This document shows, one piece after another, positions 33,151-41,696 of a DNA stretch of 64,000 nucleotides. The first letter of the stretch is position 1. Each line of letters begins with the position of its first letter. The notes under the pieces were generated by a model. It saw only the letters and a list, made by a program, of their open reading frames with translations. It ran no database searches and was not told where the DNA came from. Origin of the DNA: Scybalocola_A sp900557175 (lineage in GTDB: Bacteria > Bacillota > Clostridia > Lachnospirales > Lachnospiraceae); the NCBI GenBank assembly GCA_937890745.1, contig CALADH010000023.1, forward strand, positions 1 through 64,000, read 5' to 3'. The position numbers were made by a program, and so were the translations under genes.

Positions 33151-34049
33151 GACACACCGCCTCCCTTCATTGTCTCCTTTACATTATAAAGCTTAAGCTC
33201 TATGAAAGAGAAAACAAAGGTAATAGCAAAAAGAAGGACGCCGATGGCGCTTGCATAGCCCATATTATCCATTCTAAAGCCTGTTTCATACATTGTCGTT
33301 GCAAGCACCTCCGTCGATTTTCCCGGACCGCCGCTTGTCATCACATAAATTTCATCAAATACCATAAATGCACCGATAATGGTAATTGTTGTATTCATAA
33401 GAATTGTCGATTTTATCATCGGCACTGTAATTTTAAAGAAAGTCTGTATGCCATTTGCACCGTCTATTTTTGCCGACTCGTAAACTTCCGTCGGAACACT
33501 TTGAAGCCCGACCGTATAAAGCATTACCATTTCACCGGTGTACTGCCACTGGGATACCATAATCACCGCCCACATTGCCGTCTTTGAATCGCCGAGCCAG
33601 TCATGGGCAAGTCCTCCGAGACCTATTTTTTCCAAAATCGGATTAATAAAACCGATGGACGGACTGTATGCAATAACCCATAAAAGACCGATCGCCGTCA
33701 GTGAAATCACCGCCGGAATAAAAATAATAACTCTCGTCGCCGCCGCAAAACGTTTCTTAGCAACAACATTAAGTATATGTGCAATAACAAGTCCTAACCC
33801 AACCTGAAAGATAATTGATACAACCGCATATTTTACATTGTTTAAAAATGCATTCCATATATTTTCATCTGTAAATAGTTTTTCGTAATATTTAAGTCCG
33901 ACAAACTCCATTGTTCTCGAATACGCCGTCCATTTAAACAGACTATAGTAAATATTTAATATGACCGGCAAAAAAATCAGCACAACAACAAGTGTCACTG
34001 CCGGAAGCAAAAATAAAAGAAGCATTTTCTTATTTTTATAAATTGCCAA
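33147..34049 (-). CDS. frlN: Carbohydrate-type ABC permease of the frl importer (MalF-like)
   Basis: 300 residues, six helices, MalF-like CUT1 permease. The EAA loop is EVYESAKIDGANGIQTFFKITVPMIKS, followed by the typical VMTSGGPGKSTEVLATTMYETGF. The start is TTG at 34049 with GGGGG eight bases upstream. It follows the solute-binding protein gene by 83 bp, a gap that carries a stable hairpin, and overlaps the next permease gene by 4 bp. Confidence 0.85.
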   Translation of the reverse strand: MAIYKNKKMLLLFLLPAVTLVVVLIFLPVILNIYYSLFKWTAYSRTMEFVGLKYYEKLFTDENIWNAFLNNVKYAVVSIIFQVGLGLVIAHILNVVAKKRFAAATRVIIFIPAVISLTAIGLLWVIAYSPSIGFINPILEKIGLGGLAHDWLGDSKTAMWAVIMVSQWQYTGEMVMLYTVGLQSVPTEVYESAKIDGANGIQTFFKITVPMIKSTILMNTTITIIGAFMVFDEIYVMTSGGPGKSTEVLATTMYETGFRMDNMGYASAIGVLLFAITFVFSFIELKLYNVKETMKGGGVS

Positions 34050-34092
34050 GCTAAAAACCCCCTTTCACCGTAAGGGACACCCTTTTAAAGAA

Positions 34093-34118
34093 GGGCACAC
34101 GGCCGTTTCCGCGTGCCC
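34093..34118 (-). other. Intercistronic hairpin after the solute-binding protein gene
   Basis: Arms at 34093-34102 (GGGCACACGG) and 34109-34118 (CCGCGTGCCC) form a 10-bp stem on the minus-strand transcript, with one G-U pair. A weak UUCUUU follows. Such hairpins after binding-protein genes commonly stabilise the upstream mRNA or cause partial termination, giving more binding protein than permease. Confidence 0.6.
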
Positions 34119-34132
34119 TTAAAATATTACGA

Positions 34133-35443
34133 TTATTCGCTCGCCGCCTCCGCTGCTGTTGCTGAAACCTCAGCCATGATATCGGCCCCCGTCTTATTAT
34201 CAAAAATTGTCTGACAGCCGGACAGATATGTATCGGCAACAGTCTGATTAATCACACAATCAAGCCACTCTGAAATTCCCGGCGCATTAAGATTTTTTTC
34301 AATAACTTCCAGTGTTTCCGGCAGACACTTTGACTCATCGAGTGTCACATCGGTCGTTGTAAGGAAGCCTAAATCGTAGACCATCTTTGACTGGACTTCA
34401 TCGCTTGTCAAATATTTTAAGAATTTAATTGCCTCGTCCGGATGCTCGGAATCTGAATTGACCATAAAGACATCCGGTCCGCCTGTAATAAAGCCTTCTT
34501 GGCCCTTTGCGCCTTCAACCTCCGGAAAATCAAAATAACCCCAGTCTTCACCAAGTGCCTCCTCATAGCCTGTCATATTCTGAACTTCCTCATAAACCAT
34601 TGCGGCTGTGCCTTCTTTAACCATCGCCTGTGACATTTCCCATGTACAGGAGTTGATATCCGAATTTGTATACCCCTTATCATATAATTCACGCATCATA
34701 TCAAGCGCTTTAGCATATCCTTCATCACTATAATTCGGATCCTCAAGACTGTAGTTTTTAGCAAGTACTTCCTGAGGTACAAGCTTGCCGTTTAATGTTG
34801 TCAGGAAATGACATACAACCCATGAATACTGGTTTCCCACCGCCAAAGGCGTCACACCCGAATCCTTAATTTTCTGACATACATCTAAAAATTCCGTCCA
34901 TGTTTCCGGCAGCTCTGTCACACCGGCTTTCTCAAAAACTTTTTTATTGTAAATAATTTCCTTTGAAGAATAATCCCACGGAACTGCATAATAAGCGCCA
35001 TCCTTGTTGCAGCTTTCAAGCATGACCGGATTAAAACTGTCCTTCCACTCTGCATCCTCCTCAAGATACTTTGAAATATCCATCGCATTGCCTGAGCGGA
35101 CATACTGCATGATACGTTCGCCGCTCCATGTAAAGAAAATATCCGGCGCATCATCACTGCCAAGAAGTACTCTTGTCTTATCCTTGATTTCTTCATCGCC
35201 GTAAGCAGTCATTTCAATTTTAATATTAGGATTCTGCTTTTCAAACTCCGCAACAACTTCTTCAAAGAATTTCATTCTCTGTTCTTCAGGGAACTTATGA
35301 ACAAATTTCACTATAACCTGTCCGTCGGAAGCTGAGCCGCTGCCGCCGTCTTTACCACCGCCGCCGCACGCTGTCAGCATACCTGCACATAAAACGCCGC
35401 CCAATGCCAAAGCTGCTGCCTTTTTAATCAAATGTTTTTTCAT
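34133..35443 (-). CDS. frlO: Extracellular solute-binding lipoprotein of the frl importer
   Basis: 436 residues, a family 1 (CUT1) binding protein. A lipoprotein signal (LALGGVLCAGMLTAC, Cys near 26) is followed by a Gly/Ser-rich tether. Then comes the typical VKFVHKFPEEQRMKFFEEVVAEFEKQNPNIKI, with DAPDIFFTWSGERIMQYVRSG and the hinge WEMSQAMVKEGTAAMVYEE. It would capture the Amadori sugar outside the membrane and deliver it to the two permeases. Ligand identity comes from the neighbouring frlD and deglycase genes, not from the sequence of this protein. The start at 35443 follows a GAGGAGG site. Confidence 0.85.
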   Translation of the reverse strand: MKKHLIKKAAALALGGVLCAGMLTACGGGGKDGGSGSASDGQVIVKFVHKFPEEQRMKFFEEVVAEFEKQNPNIKIEMTAYGDEEIKDKTRVLLGSDDAPDIFFTWSGERIMQYVRSGNAMDISKYLEEDAEWKDSFNPVMLESCNKDGAYYAVPWDYSSKEIIYNKKVFEKAGVTELPETWTEFLDVCQKIKDSGVTPLAVGNQYSWVVCHFLTTLNGKLVPQEVLAKNYSLEDPNYSDEGYAKALDMMRELYDKGYTNSDINSCTWEMSQAMVKEGTAAMVYEEVQNMTGYEEALGEDWGYFDFPEVEGAKGQEGFITGGPDVFMVNSDSEHPDEAIKFLKYLTSDEVQSKMVYDLGFLTTTDVTLDESKCLPETLEVIEKNLNAPGISEWLDCVINQTVADTYLSGCQTIFDNKTGADIMAEVSATAAEAASE

Positions 35444-35481
35444 TATAAAATCCTCCTCACTTTTTTGCCCCCGATGACTTT

Positions 35482-36486
35482 TTAATATTCAAGACGTCTG
35501 TAGTAACGTCTGATATCCAGTGTATGTTTTCTCACTTCTGCAAGATTATTGTATGCTCTTGTATAAATGTGCCATAACATCACCGGTGATAACATCCAAC
35601 GGAATTCATCACTAATCCCCGGATACTCATAATTCTTTGTATCAAATACAAACAGCTGATTTGTATGCTTCTTTGCAAAATTAATGACACGCTCATCCAA
35701 AGGACGTGTCGGTCCCTCGCCCATACCGACAGCCACAAGTACATTTTTCTCAACAAGCTCAATTGTTCCGTGGAAAAACTCTGCCGAGTTAATTGATTTT
35801 GTGCGGAGCCACTGACATTCCTCAAGAATGCACATTGCCATTGAATAAGTCGGTCCCCATGTCATACCCGAACCTGCCCAAATCTGATACTCCTTGTCTT
35901 TTTCCTCGAACATTGCCGCGTACTGTTTTCCATAATCATCAGCTGCTTTTCCGACAGCAACTAAAACATTGCCTAAATTTTTAAGCTCATCTGCAAATTT
36001 CGGATAGCCGTCAAACTCGCCTCTGTTATACATAATCTTTCCGACAATAAACATTGAGCATAGGTCATTCGGCTGTGCCTCCCCGTAAGTCACCGAATAA
36101 TCAGCCACTGCTGCAAGCGGTGAATTTGCCGCACCGCAAATGGCAATTGTTGTCACATTTCTTTCGGCAAGCCATTTAGCCACGGCAACAGTTTCTTTCG
36201 TATCTCCGGATTTTGATGTGAGAATCGCAAGCGTCCTCTCTGTCACCATCGGATTGCCTGTACACATAAGCTCTGCCGGAATTTCTGTAAACACCGGAAG
36301 CTTTGACATTGTTTTCATCATATAACAGTACGGTTCAAGACCTGCCAGTGAACCGCCTGCCGATGTAAACAACAGATTATCAAAGCCTTTTTCGCAAACC
36401 TGATCTGCAATTGCTTCAAATTCCGGACGTAATGCATAGAGTGCGTCTGCGTTTTTAATAATTTCCTGCTCGTTAAATGCAACCAT
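35482..36486 (-). CDS. frlB: Fructoselysine 6-phosphate deglycase, first gene of the frl operon
   Basis: 334 residues, double SIS-domain enzyme. Key segments are TSAGGSLAGLEPYCYMM, LTSKSGDTKETVAVAKWL, SINSAEFFHGTIELVEKN and the C-terminus DIRRYYRRLEY. This last element matches the RRYYGGLVEY end of Escherichia coli FrlB. It heads the operon, directly behind the main promoter with its TTGTATTATG repeats, and is divergent from frlR. It is the better candidate for the fructoselysine-specific enzyme, but which of the two deglycases has which substrate cannot be settled by reading. Confidence 0.8.
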   Translation of the reverse strand: MVAFNEQEIIKNADALYALRPEFEAIADQVCEKGFDNLLFTSAGGSLAGLEPYCYMMKTMSKLPVFTEIPAELMCTGNPMVTERTLAILTSKSGDTKETVAVAKWLAERNVTTIAICGAANSPLAAVADYSVTYGEAQPNDLCSMFIVGKIMYNRGEFDGYPKFADELKNLGNVLVAVGKAADDYGKQYAAMFEEKDKEYQIWAGSGMTWGPTYSMAMCILEECQWLRTKSINSAEFFHGTIELVEKNVLVAVGMGEGPTRPLDERVINFAKKHTNQLFVFDTKNYEYPGISDEFRWMLSPVMLWHIYTRAYNNLAEVRKHTLDIRRYYRRLEY

Positions 36487-36520
36487 AATTTTACCTCCTC
36501 TTTTGCGGCATATTCCGCAC

Positions 36521-36574
36521 TTGTATTATGTTGTCTTATGTTGTTATTATATTTCATATTTCCTCTATAGTAAA
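36521..36574 (-). promoter_or_regulatory. Main frl promoter with tandem operator repeats
   Basis: Minus-strand TTTACT (36569-36574), 17-bp spacer, TATAAT (36546-36551). From the -10 into the transcribed region lie three tandem 10-bp repeats read on the plus strand: TTGTATTATG (36521-36530), TTGTCTTATG (36531-36540) and TTGTTATTAT (36541-36550). The position fits a repressor site; the first unit recurs in the palindrome at 31305-31327. Confidence 0.65.
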
Positions 36575-36657
36575 TTGACAATTCCTACAAATTTTACATT
36601 CTATTTTTAGCTATATTTAACAATCAATATCTATTTTTCTTTTTATACTTTTATTCA

Positions 36658-36686
36658 TAGACAAATTTTATCAGACATTATATAAT
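36658..36686 (+). promoter_or_regulatory. Promoter for frlR
   Basis: TAGACA (36658-36663), 17-bp spacer, TATAAT (36681-36686), 65 bp before the frlR start. No copy of the frl repeat overlaps it, so frlR may not repress itself. Confidence 0.55.
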
Positions 36687-36750
36687 GATATATATGTATT
36701 TATGTTAAATTATCGGCTGTTTTCAAATCATATATGAAGGAGGGAGATTT

Positions 36751-37464
36751 ATGGCATCTGTAATTAATCCGAACAGCGCTGTGCCGCTTTATAAACAGAT
36801 TGCAAATATTATTGCACAAGATATCAAAAATGGAAAATACAGCTACGGCGACCGTCTGCCTTCTGAGCTGACGCTTAAAGACGTGTTCGGCGTCAGCCGC
36901 ATTACTGTACGTGCAGCCATTGCCGAACTTATTGACGAAGGGCTTTTAGTCCGCTCTCAAGGTAAGGGTACTTTTATTGCACAGCCTAAAGCTGTCATGC
37001 CTGCCACTGATCATCCCGGCTTTACTCAGTCGTGCCTTCTTGCCGGACGTACGCCGTCAACAAAGCTTTTAACCATTGATTATACTTATCCGTCCCCGAC
37101 AGAATGTCAATTTCTCAATCTTTCCGAGAACGATAAGATTATTGTCTCCAAGCGGCTGCGCTTTATTGAAAGTTATCCGACTGTAATTGAGACGAATCAT
37201 TATATTACAGACTTGAATTTTTTATTTAACGAGGATTTAAACGGCTCACTCTTTAAAATACTTGCAAAGCACAATATTTACGTTACCCAAAGCCATAGAA
37301 CATTAGAAATATGTACAGCCACAAGAGCTGAGGCTGATATGCTTGAAATTAAGACAAATACACCGCTGCTGCTATTTAAGGATAAACAACTTGATCAAAA
37401 CGGACGTCCAATTTTTATATCAAAGCAGCTCTATACAACAGAACGCATGGCATTTTATCTTTAA
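36751..37464 (+). CDS. frlR: GntR/HutC-family regulator of the frl genes
   Basis: 237 residues. The N-terminal GntR winged helix (about 8-75) has PLYKQIANIIAQDIKNGKYSYGDRLPSE and FGVSRITVRAAIAELIDEGLLVRSQGKGTFI. The C-terminal UTRA ligand-binding domain (about 95-237) has LLAGRTPSTKLL, IVSKRLRFIESYPTVIETNHY and the terminal SKQLYTTERMAFYL. HutC-type regulators are usually repressors released by a phosphorylated sugar. The divergent position next to the frl operon argues that it controls it, probably responding to fructoselysine-6-phosphate. RBS GGAGGGAG. Confidence 0.85.
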   Translation: MASVINPNSAVPLYKQIANIIAQDIKNGKYSYGDRLPSELTLKDVFGVSRITVRAAIAELIDEGLLVRSQGKGTFIAQPKAVMPATDHPGFTQSCLLAGRTPSTKLLTIDYTYPSPTECQFLNLSENDKIIVSKRLRFIESYPTVIETNHYITDLNFLFNEDLNGSLFKILAKHNIYVTQSHRTLEICTATRAEADMLEIKTNTPLLLFKDKQLDQNGRPIFISKQLYTTERMAFYL

Positions 37465-37471
37465 AATGCAG

Positions 37472-37509
37472 CAGCGGCAGACATTCCGCTATATGTCTGC
37501 CGCTGTTTT
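37472..37509. terminator. Terminator between frlR and spmB
   Basis: CAGCGGCAGACAT (37472-37484) pairs with ATGTCTGCCGCTG (37493-37505), 13 bp, 8-nt loop, then TTTTA. It ends frlR and may also serve the convergent spm genes. Confidence 0.85.
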
Positions 37510-37531
37510 ATATCCCGCTCATTTTCATTCC

Positions 37532-38053
37532 TCACACAATCCACCCCGTAAGCACGAAGCTTGCCGCGATGCCTGCCGCTGTGGCGACGAGCGCGCCTGC
37601 AAGTGTCCATCTTGTTTTTGTCACCTTTGCCGTGAGAAAATAGACGGACATTGTATAGAAAATTGTCTCGGTACTTGAAAGCATCAGGGACGAAAAAGTA
37701 CCTGAAAAAGAATCCGGCCCATAATTTTTAAATATGTCAACTAAAAGCCCTGTAGACGCTGATGAGGAAAACATTTTTATTATAGAAAGTGTAAAAACTT
37801 CCACCGCGATATTTAACTTGTCTAAAAGCGGCTTAAACAGCCGCCCAAGTAATTCAAAAAATGAGGATGCCCTCAAAACACCTACGGCGACAACAAGTCC
37901 AATAAGCGTCGGCATAATGTCAACAACTATTTTAAGCCCATCCTTTGCCCCTTCAATAAAAGTGTCATAGACATGTATCTTTTTAATGACGCCATACAAA
38001 ATCATTACTAAAATCATTGCCGGCAATATTGCCGCCGAAATAAAAGACAGCAT
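37532..38053 (-). CDS. spmB: Spore maturation protein B
   Basis: 173 residues, an integral membrane protein of the nucleoside-recognition (gate) family. SpmB features are IEGAKDGLKIVVDIMPTLIGLVVAVGVLRASSFFELL and the segment FSSSASTGLLVDIFKNYGPDSF. In Bacillus subtilis SpmA and SpmB help dehydrate the spore core. It follows spmA with a 45-bp gap and an AAGGAG ribosome binding site. Its presence points to a spore-forming ancestry, though such genes can persist in non-sporulating relatives. Confidence 0.9.
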   Translation of the reverse strand: MLSFISAAILPAMILVMILYGVIKKIHVYDTFIEGAKDGLKIVVDIMPTLIGLVVAVGVLRASSFFELLGRLFKPLLDKLNIAVEVFTLSIIKMFSSSASTGLLVDIFKNYGPDSFSGTFSSLMLSSTETIFYTMSVYFLTAKVTKTRWTLAGALVATAAGIAASFVLTGWIV

Positions 38054-38098
38054 CTGACTTTCGCTCCTTTCTTTTACGCCCTGTTTTTCCCGGACAAA

Positions 38099-38743
38099 TT
38101 ACTTTGCAGGAAAATCCCGGCATGATACTTTTTTCCGGTCGCGCCGCGAAGCAAGCAGACAGAAAATAAGACCGGCCAGCGTTGAAATCATTGTCGCTAT
38201 GATGGCAGGTCCGGCAACAGCCGTCGGCGAAGCACTGCCGTAACGGCTTCTGTAGGCAATGATTGTGACTGGAATTAGCTGGAGTGAAGAAATATTCATG
38301 ACAAGAAAGGTACACATTTCACTGTTTGCAATGCCTTTTTTTAAAGCGGACTCAGGGTTTTTAAGCCGCCGCTCATCCTCAAGCTTTGAGAGCGCTGACA
38401 TGGCATTAAGACCTGCCGGTGTTGCCGCCCATCCGAGTCCTAAAATATTTGCCGTAAAATTGACGGATATGTAGGAGGCTGCCGGATGATTTTTGGGTAT
38501 TGCCGGAAAAAGGCAGTGAATCACCGGCGCTAAAATCCGGTTCATTGTGTCCAAAAGTCCTGCTTTTTCTGCAATCTTAAGCACTCCTGTCCATAACGCA
38601 ACAATGCCTGCCGAAGCAATGCAAAGCTCCACCGCCTCCGCGGACGCATCCACAAATCCCGATGAAACTTCCTGCATATGCCCCGTGCAGGCACCTGTAA
38701 TAACGCCTATAAAAATCATTGCCGCCCAAAGATAATTTAACAT
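38099..38743 (-). CDS. spmA: Spore maturation protein A
   Basis: 214 residues, the membrane partner of SpmB. The family pattern is visible in MLNYLWAAMIFIGVITG, ELCIASAGIVALWTGVLKIAEKAGLL and NFTANILGLGWAATPAGLNAM, followed by NPESALKKGIANSEMCTFLVMNISSLQLIP. The tail after about residue 200 is basic and unconserved. It is first of the two-gene spmA-spmB unit. Confidence 0.9.
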   Translation of the reverse strand: MLNYLWAAMIFIGVITGACTGHMQEVSSGFVDASAEAVELCIASAGIVALWTGVLKIAEKAGLLDTMNRILAPVIHCLFPAIPKNHPAASYISVNFTANILGLGWAATPAGLNAMSALSKLEDERRLKNPESALKKGIANSEMCTFLVMNISSLQLIPVTIIAYRSRYGSASPTAVAGPAIIATMISTLAGLIFCLLASRRDRKKVSCRDFPAK

Positions 38744-38838
38744 AAACTGCCGCCTGTCTTTTTTTACAGATATATGCCCTCTGTATGTGCCTTATACATG
38801 AATCTCATGTATTTTGACATCCATACGGCACAGGCTGA

Positions 38839-39684
38839 TTATTTATGCTCAACAAGATACTGGTACACATCCCGCTTTGAAATGCCTCTGTCTGCCGCCA
38901 CAGCCTTCATCGCTTCCTTATGTCCCATACCCTGATTTTCATAGAGCGCCATGTGTTCCTCAATGGACATGGCTTCCCATGACCGACGCAAAGCCGCGTC
39001 AAGCTCATGCTGCGAAACACCTTCCAAAACAAGGACGTACTCACCCTTCGGCTCATTTTCTTTATAATAAGCGGCGGCCTCATCGACCGTCATCTGCCGC
39101 GCCGACTCATAGCGCTTTGTCAGCTCCTTGCACACAGTTATCCGACGTCCGGCCGCATATTTTTCCAAAAGTTCAAGCGTTTTTACAAGACGATGGGGCG
39201 CCTCGTAAAATATCGTTGTCCGCGTCTCTGTTTCCAGCCGTTTAAGAACAATTTCCTGTTCCTTTTTATCTGTCGGCAAAAAGCCTTCAAAACAAAACCG
39301 GCGTGTGGAAAGTCCCGACATCGTCAGCGCCGTAATACAGGCTGCCGGTCCCGGCACTGATGACACTTCAATGCCTGCTTCATAGCAGAACTTGACAAGC
39401 TCCTCGCCCGGATCGGAAATGCCAGGTGTCCCCGCATCGCTGACAAGTGCAATATTCACACCCTTTAAAAGCTCGCCCACAAGATAATGCCCCTTGTCAA
39501 TCTTATTAAACTCATGGTAGCTTGTCATCGGGGTCTTAATTTCAAAATGATTTAACAGCTTGATTGTGTGACGCGTATCCTCCGCCGCAATCAAATCCAC
39601 ATTTTTCAACGTATCGATAATCCTGAAGGTCATATCTTCTAAATTTCCAATCGGTGTCGCACACAAATATAATTTCCCGCTCAT
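38839..39684 (-). CDS. rsmI: 16S rRNA (cytidine-1402-2'-O)-methyltransferase
   Basis: 281 residues, standard length. The tetrapyrrole-methylase fold is clear in LYLCATPIGNLEDMTFRIIDTL, AAEDTRHTIKLLNHF, VSDAGTPGISDPGEELV and FEGFLPTDKKEQE. It adds the 2'-O-methyl group to C1402 in the 30S P-site using S-adenosylmethionine. The C-terminal helical domain (about 230-281, MSIEEHMALYENQGMGHKEAMKAVAADRGISKRDVY) is typical of Firmicute RsmI. RBS AAAGGAATAG. Confidence 0.95.
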   Translation of the reverse strand: MSGKLYLCATPIGNLEDMTFRIIDTLKNVDLIAAEDTRHTIKLLNHFEIKTPMTSYHEFNKIDKGHYLVGELLKGVNIALVSDAGTPGISDPGEELVKFCYEAGIEVSSVPGPAACITALTMSGLSTRRFCFEGFLPTDKKEQEIVLKRLETETRTTIFYEAPHRLVKTLELLEKYAAGRRITVCKELTKRYESARQMTVDEAAAYYKENEPKGEYVLVLEGVSQHELDAALRRSWEAMSIEEHMALYENQGMGHKEAMKAVAADRGISKRDVYQYLVEHK

Positions 39685-39748
39685 CTATTCCTTTGTACTC
39701 CTTGTATCGCAAAATTTTATTTATTGTTCAAAAAATTACAAAAAAAGC

Positions 39749-39777
39749 TTGCATAATGCTGCCAAATCTGATAAGAT
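39749..39777 (+). promoter_or_regulatory. tRNA-Leu promoter
   Basis: TTGCAT (39749-39754), 17-bp spacer, TAAGAT (39772-39777), placing the start of transcription at or within a few bases of the tRNA 5' end at 39786. Confidence 0.6.
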
Positions 39778-39785
39778 AATCTCAT

Positions 39786-39868
39786 GCAGAAGTGGCGGAA
39801 TGGCAGACGCGCTAGATTCAGGTTCTAGTGCTCGCAAGGGCGTGTGGGTTCAACTCCCATCTTCTGCA
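39786..39868 (+). tRNA. tRNA-Leu (anticodon CAG)
   Basis: An 83-nt class II tRNA. The acceptor stem GCAGAAG (39786-39792) pairs with CTTCTGC (39861-39867), discriminator A at 39868. The anticodon stem CTAGA/TCTAG encloses TTCAGGT, so the anticodon is CAG (39819-39821), reading CTG codons. A long variable arm (TGCTCGCAAGGGCG) and the T-loop GGTTCAACTCC are present. CCA is not encoded. It is a single-gene unit with its own promoter and terminator. Confidence 0.97.
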
Positions 39869-39882
39869 TTATTTTTTTATCC

Positions 39883-39931
39883 GCGTATTTATAAGGATCA
39901 TCTTCGACGCCTTATAAATACGCTATTTTTT
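39883..39931 (+). terminator. tRNA-Leu terminator
   Basis: GCGTATTTATAAGG (39883-39896) and CCTTATAAATACGC (39910-39923), a perfect 14-bp stem, followed by TATTTTTTT. Confidence 0.9.
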
Positions 39932-40006
39932 TATCTTTTTTGAAACAATTTTATAATTATTGATTATAATTTAAAACTTGCTTTTTTACAATATTTTGTC
40001 ACAAAT

Positions 40007-41647
40007 TCATTCGCTTTTTGAAAAAGCATACATTTCGCGTACAATCTTCCTCAGTTTCAATACCATTGCCGGAGCCACCGAAAGCTCATCGACGCCCATT
40101 CTTACAAAGGTTTCTGTCAATTCTGTATCTGCACCCAGCTCACCGCATATGCCAGCCCATTTTCCGGCTTTATGTGCGTTATCGATCGTCATCTGTATCA
40201 TCTTCAAAATGGCTTTATGATGCGGACGGTAAAACGCATCCAGATTTTCATTTTGACGGTCTACGGCAAGCGTATACTGTGTCAGATCATTTGTTCCGAT
40301 GCTGAAAAAATCCACCAGTTCTGCAAGCTCATCACTGATCATGACTGCCGCCGGCGTCTCAATCATAATGCCCTGTTCAGGTATTCTGTATGGAATATTT
40401 TCCTGTTCCAGTTCCGCCTGTACTTCCGCGACAATTTCTTTAATCTGCATGACTTCTTCCACAGCAGTAATCATAGGATACATGACGGAAAGATTTCCAA
40501 AGACGGCTGCGCGCAGCAATGCCCGAAGCTGTGTTTTAAAGATCTCAGGCTGGCTTAGGCAAATGCGGATTGCCCGGTATCCCATCGCCGGATTTTCTTC
40601 ATTTCCAAGATTAAAATAGGCCGCCTGCTTGTCTGCGCCAATATCCAAAGTCCTTATAATCACTTTCTTTTCCGCCATCATCTGGGCAACCTGCTTATAT
40701 GCCTGAAATTGTTCATCTTCTGTCGGAAAGTTCTCCTTTCCAAGATATAAAAATTCACTGCGGAATAATCCAATGCCTCCGGCATCATTTTCCAGAGCAT
40801 ATCCTACATCGCCAACGCTGCCTATATTGGCATAAATGTTAATTCTTTTTCCGTCTAAGGTTACATTTTCTTTGCCCTTTAATGTTTGCAATAACAGCGC
40901 TTTTTCCTGCTCTGCCTGAATTTTGTTTCTCGTTTTTTGCACCGTTTCTTCAGAAGGCTCCAAAATCAGCGCACCGCCAAATCCATCCACAATCGCGCGT
41001 TCACCTGTATGAACTTCTTCCAGATTAACGGCAACGCCAATCAGGGCAGGAATATTCATCATTCTTGCAAGGATTGCCGTATGTGAATTGGAGGAACCAT
41101 GCACTGTGACGAAAGCAAGAATCTTCTCTTTATCCATTTGTACAGTTTCACTGGGTGTCAGATCGTCTGCAATAATAATAGACGGTTCTGAAAATGAAAA
41201 ATCCAGCGCTGTATCCCCCGATAAATTTTGCACTAAACGGTTTGAAATATCCCGGACATCGGCAGCCCGCGCTTTCATGTAATCGTCGTTCATTCCTTCA
41301 AACATTGCCGAGAAATTGTCTCCTGTGACCGCTGCGGCGTACTCTGCATTGACCTGTTCTGTCCGGATCATATTATAAATAGCTTCCAGATAGTCCTCGT
41401 CCTCCAGCATCATCTGATGCACCTCAAAAATTGCGGCGCTTGCTTCGCCCACTTCTTTGACTGCTTTATCATACAATGCCTGTAATTGCGCTCTGCTCTG
41501 GGACAATGCCGCTTCCAGCCGTGCGATTTCACAGTCAGCCTCCGCGATTTTCACTCTTTTCACCTGATGGTCTTTATTTTTCAAAACAACGACCGGGCCT
41601 TCTGCGATTCCCCTGTAAACGACTTTTCCAAATAATTTCTTCATCAT
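40007..41647 (-). CDS. ptsI: Phosphoenolpyruvate-protein phosphotransferase (PTS Enzyme I)
   Basis: 546 residues from the ATG at 41647 (GGGAAG upstream); a GTG five codons earlier lacks a ribosome binding site. The phosphohistidine lies in VHGSSNSHTAILAR (central domain). The PEP-binding barrel has GIGLFRSEFLYL, VIIRTLDIGADKQ, NPAMGYRAIR, MIETPAA and FSIGTNDLTQYTLAVDR, and the C-terminal cysteine is in GICGELG. It passes phosphate from PEP to HPr. It is the last gene of a PTS operon with HPr, a phospho-beta-glucosidase and a IIBCA permease. This may be a sugar-specific copy and not the housekeeping Enzyme I. Confidence 0.93.
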   Translation of the reverse strand: MMKKLFGKVVYRGIAEGPVVVLKNKDHQVKRVKIAEADCEIARLEAALSQSRAQLQALYDKAVKEVGEASAAIFEVHQMMLEDEDYLEAIYNMIRTEQVNAEYAAAVTGDNFSAMFEGMNDDYMKARAADVRDISNRLVQNLSGDTALDFSFSEPSIIIADDLTPSETVQMDKEKILAFVTVHGSSNSHTAILARMMNIPALIGVAVNLEEVHTGERAIVDGFGGALILEPSEETVQKTRNKIQAEQEKALLLQTLKGKENVTLDGKRINIYANIGSVGDVGYALENDAGGIGLFRSEFLYLGKENFPTEDEQFQAYKQVAQMMAEKKVIIRTLDIGADKQAAYFNLGNEENPAMGYRAIRICLSQPEIFKTQLRALLRAAVFGNLSVMYPMITAVEEVMQIKEIVAEVQAELEQENIPYRIPEQGIMIETPAAVMISDELAELVDFFSIGTNDLTQYTLAVDRQNENLDAFYRPHHKAILKMIQMTIDNAHKAGKWAGICGELGADTELTETFVRMGVDELSVAPAMVLKLRKIVREMYAFSKSE

Positions 41648-41696
41648 TTTTACGCTTCCCACTTTTCTTTTGTAAGTGATTCTTTATAAGACTATT

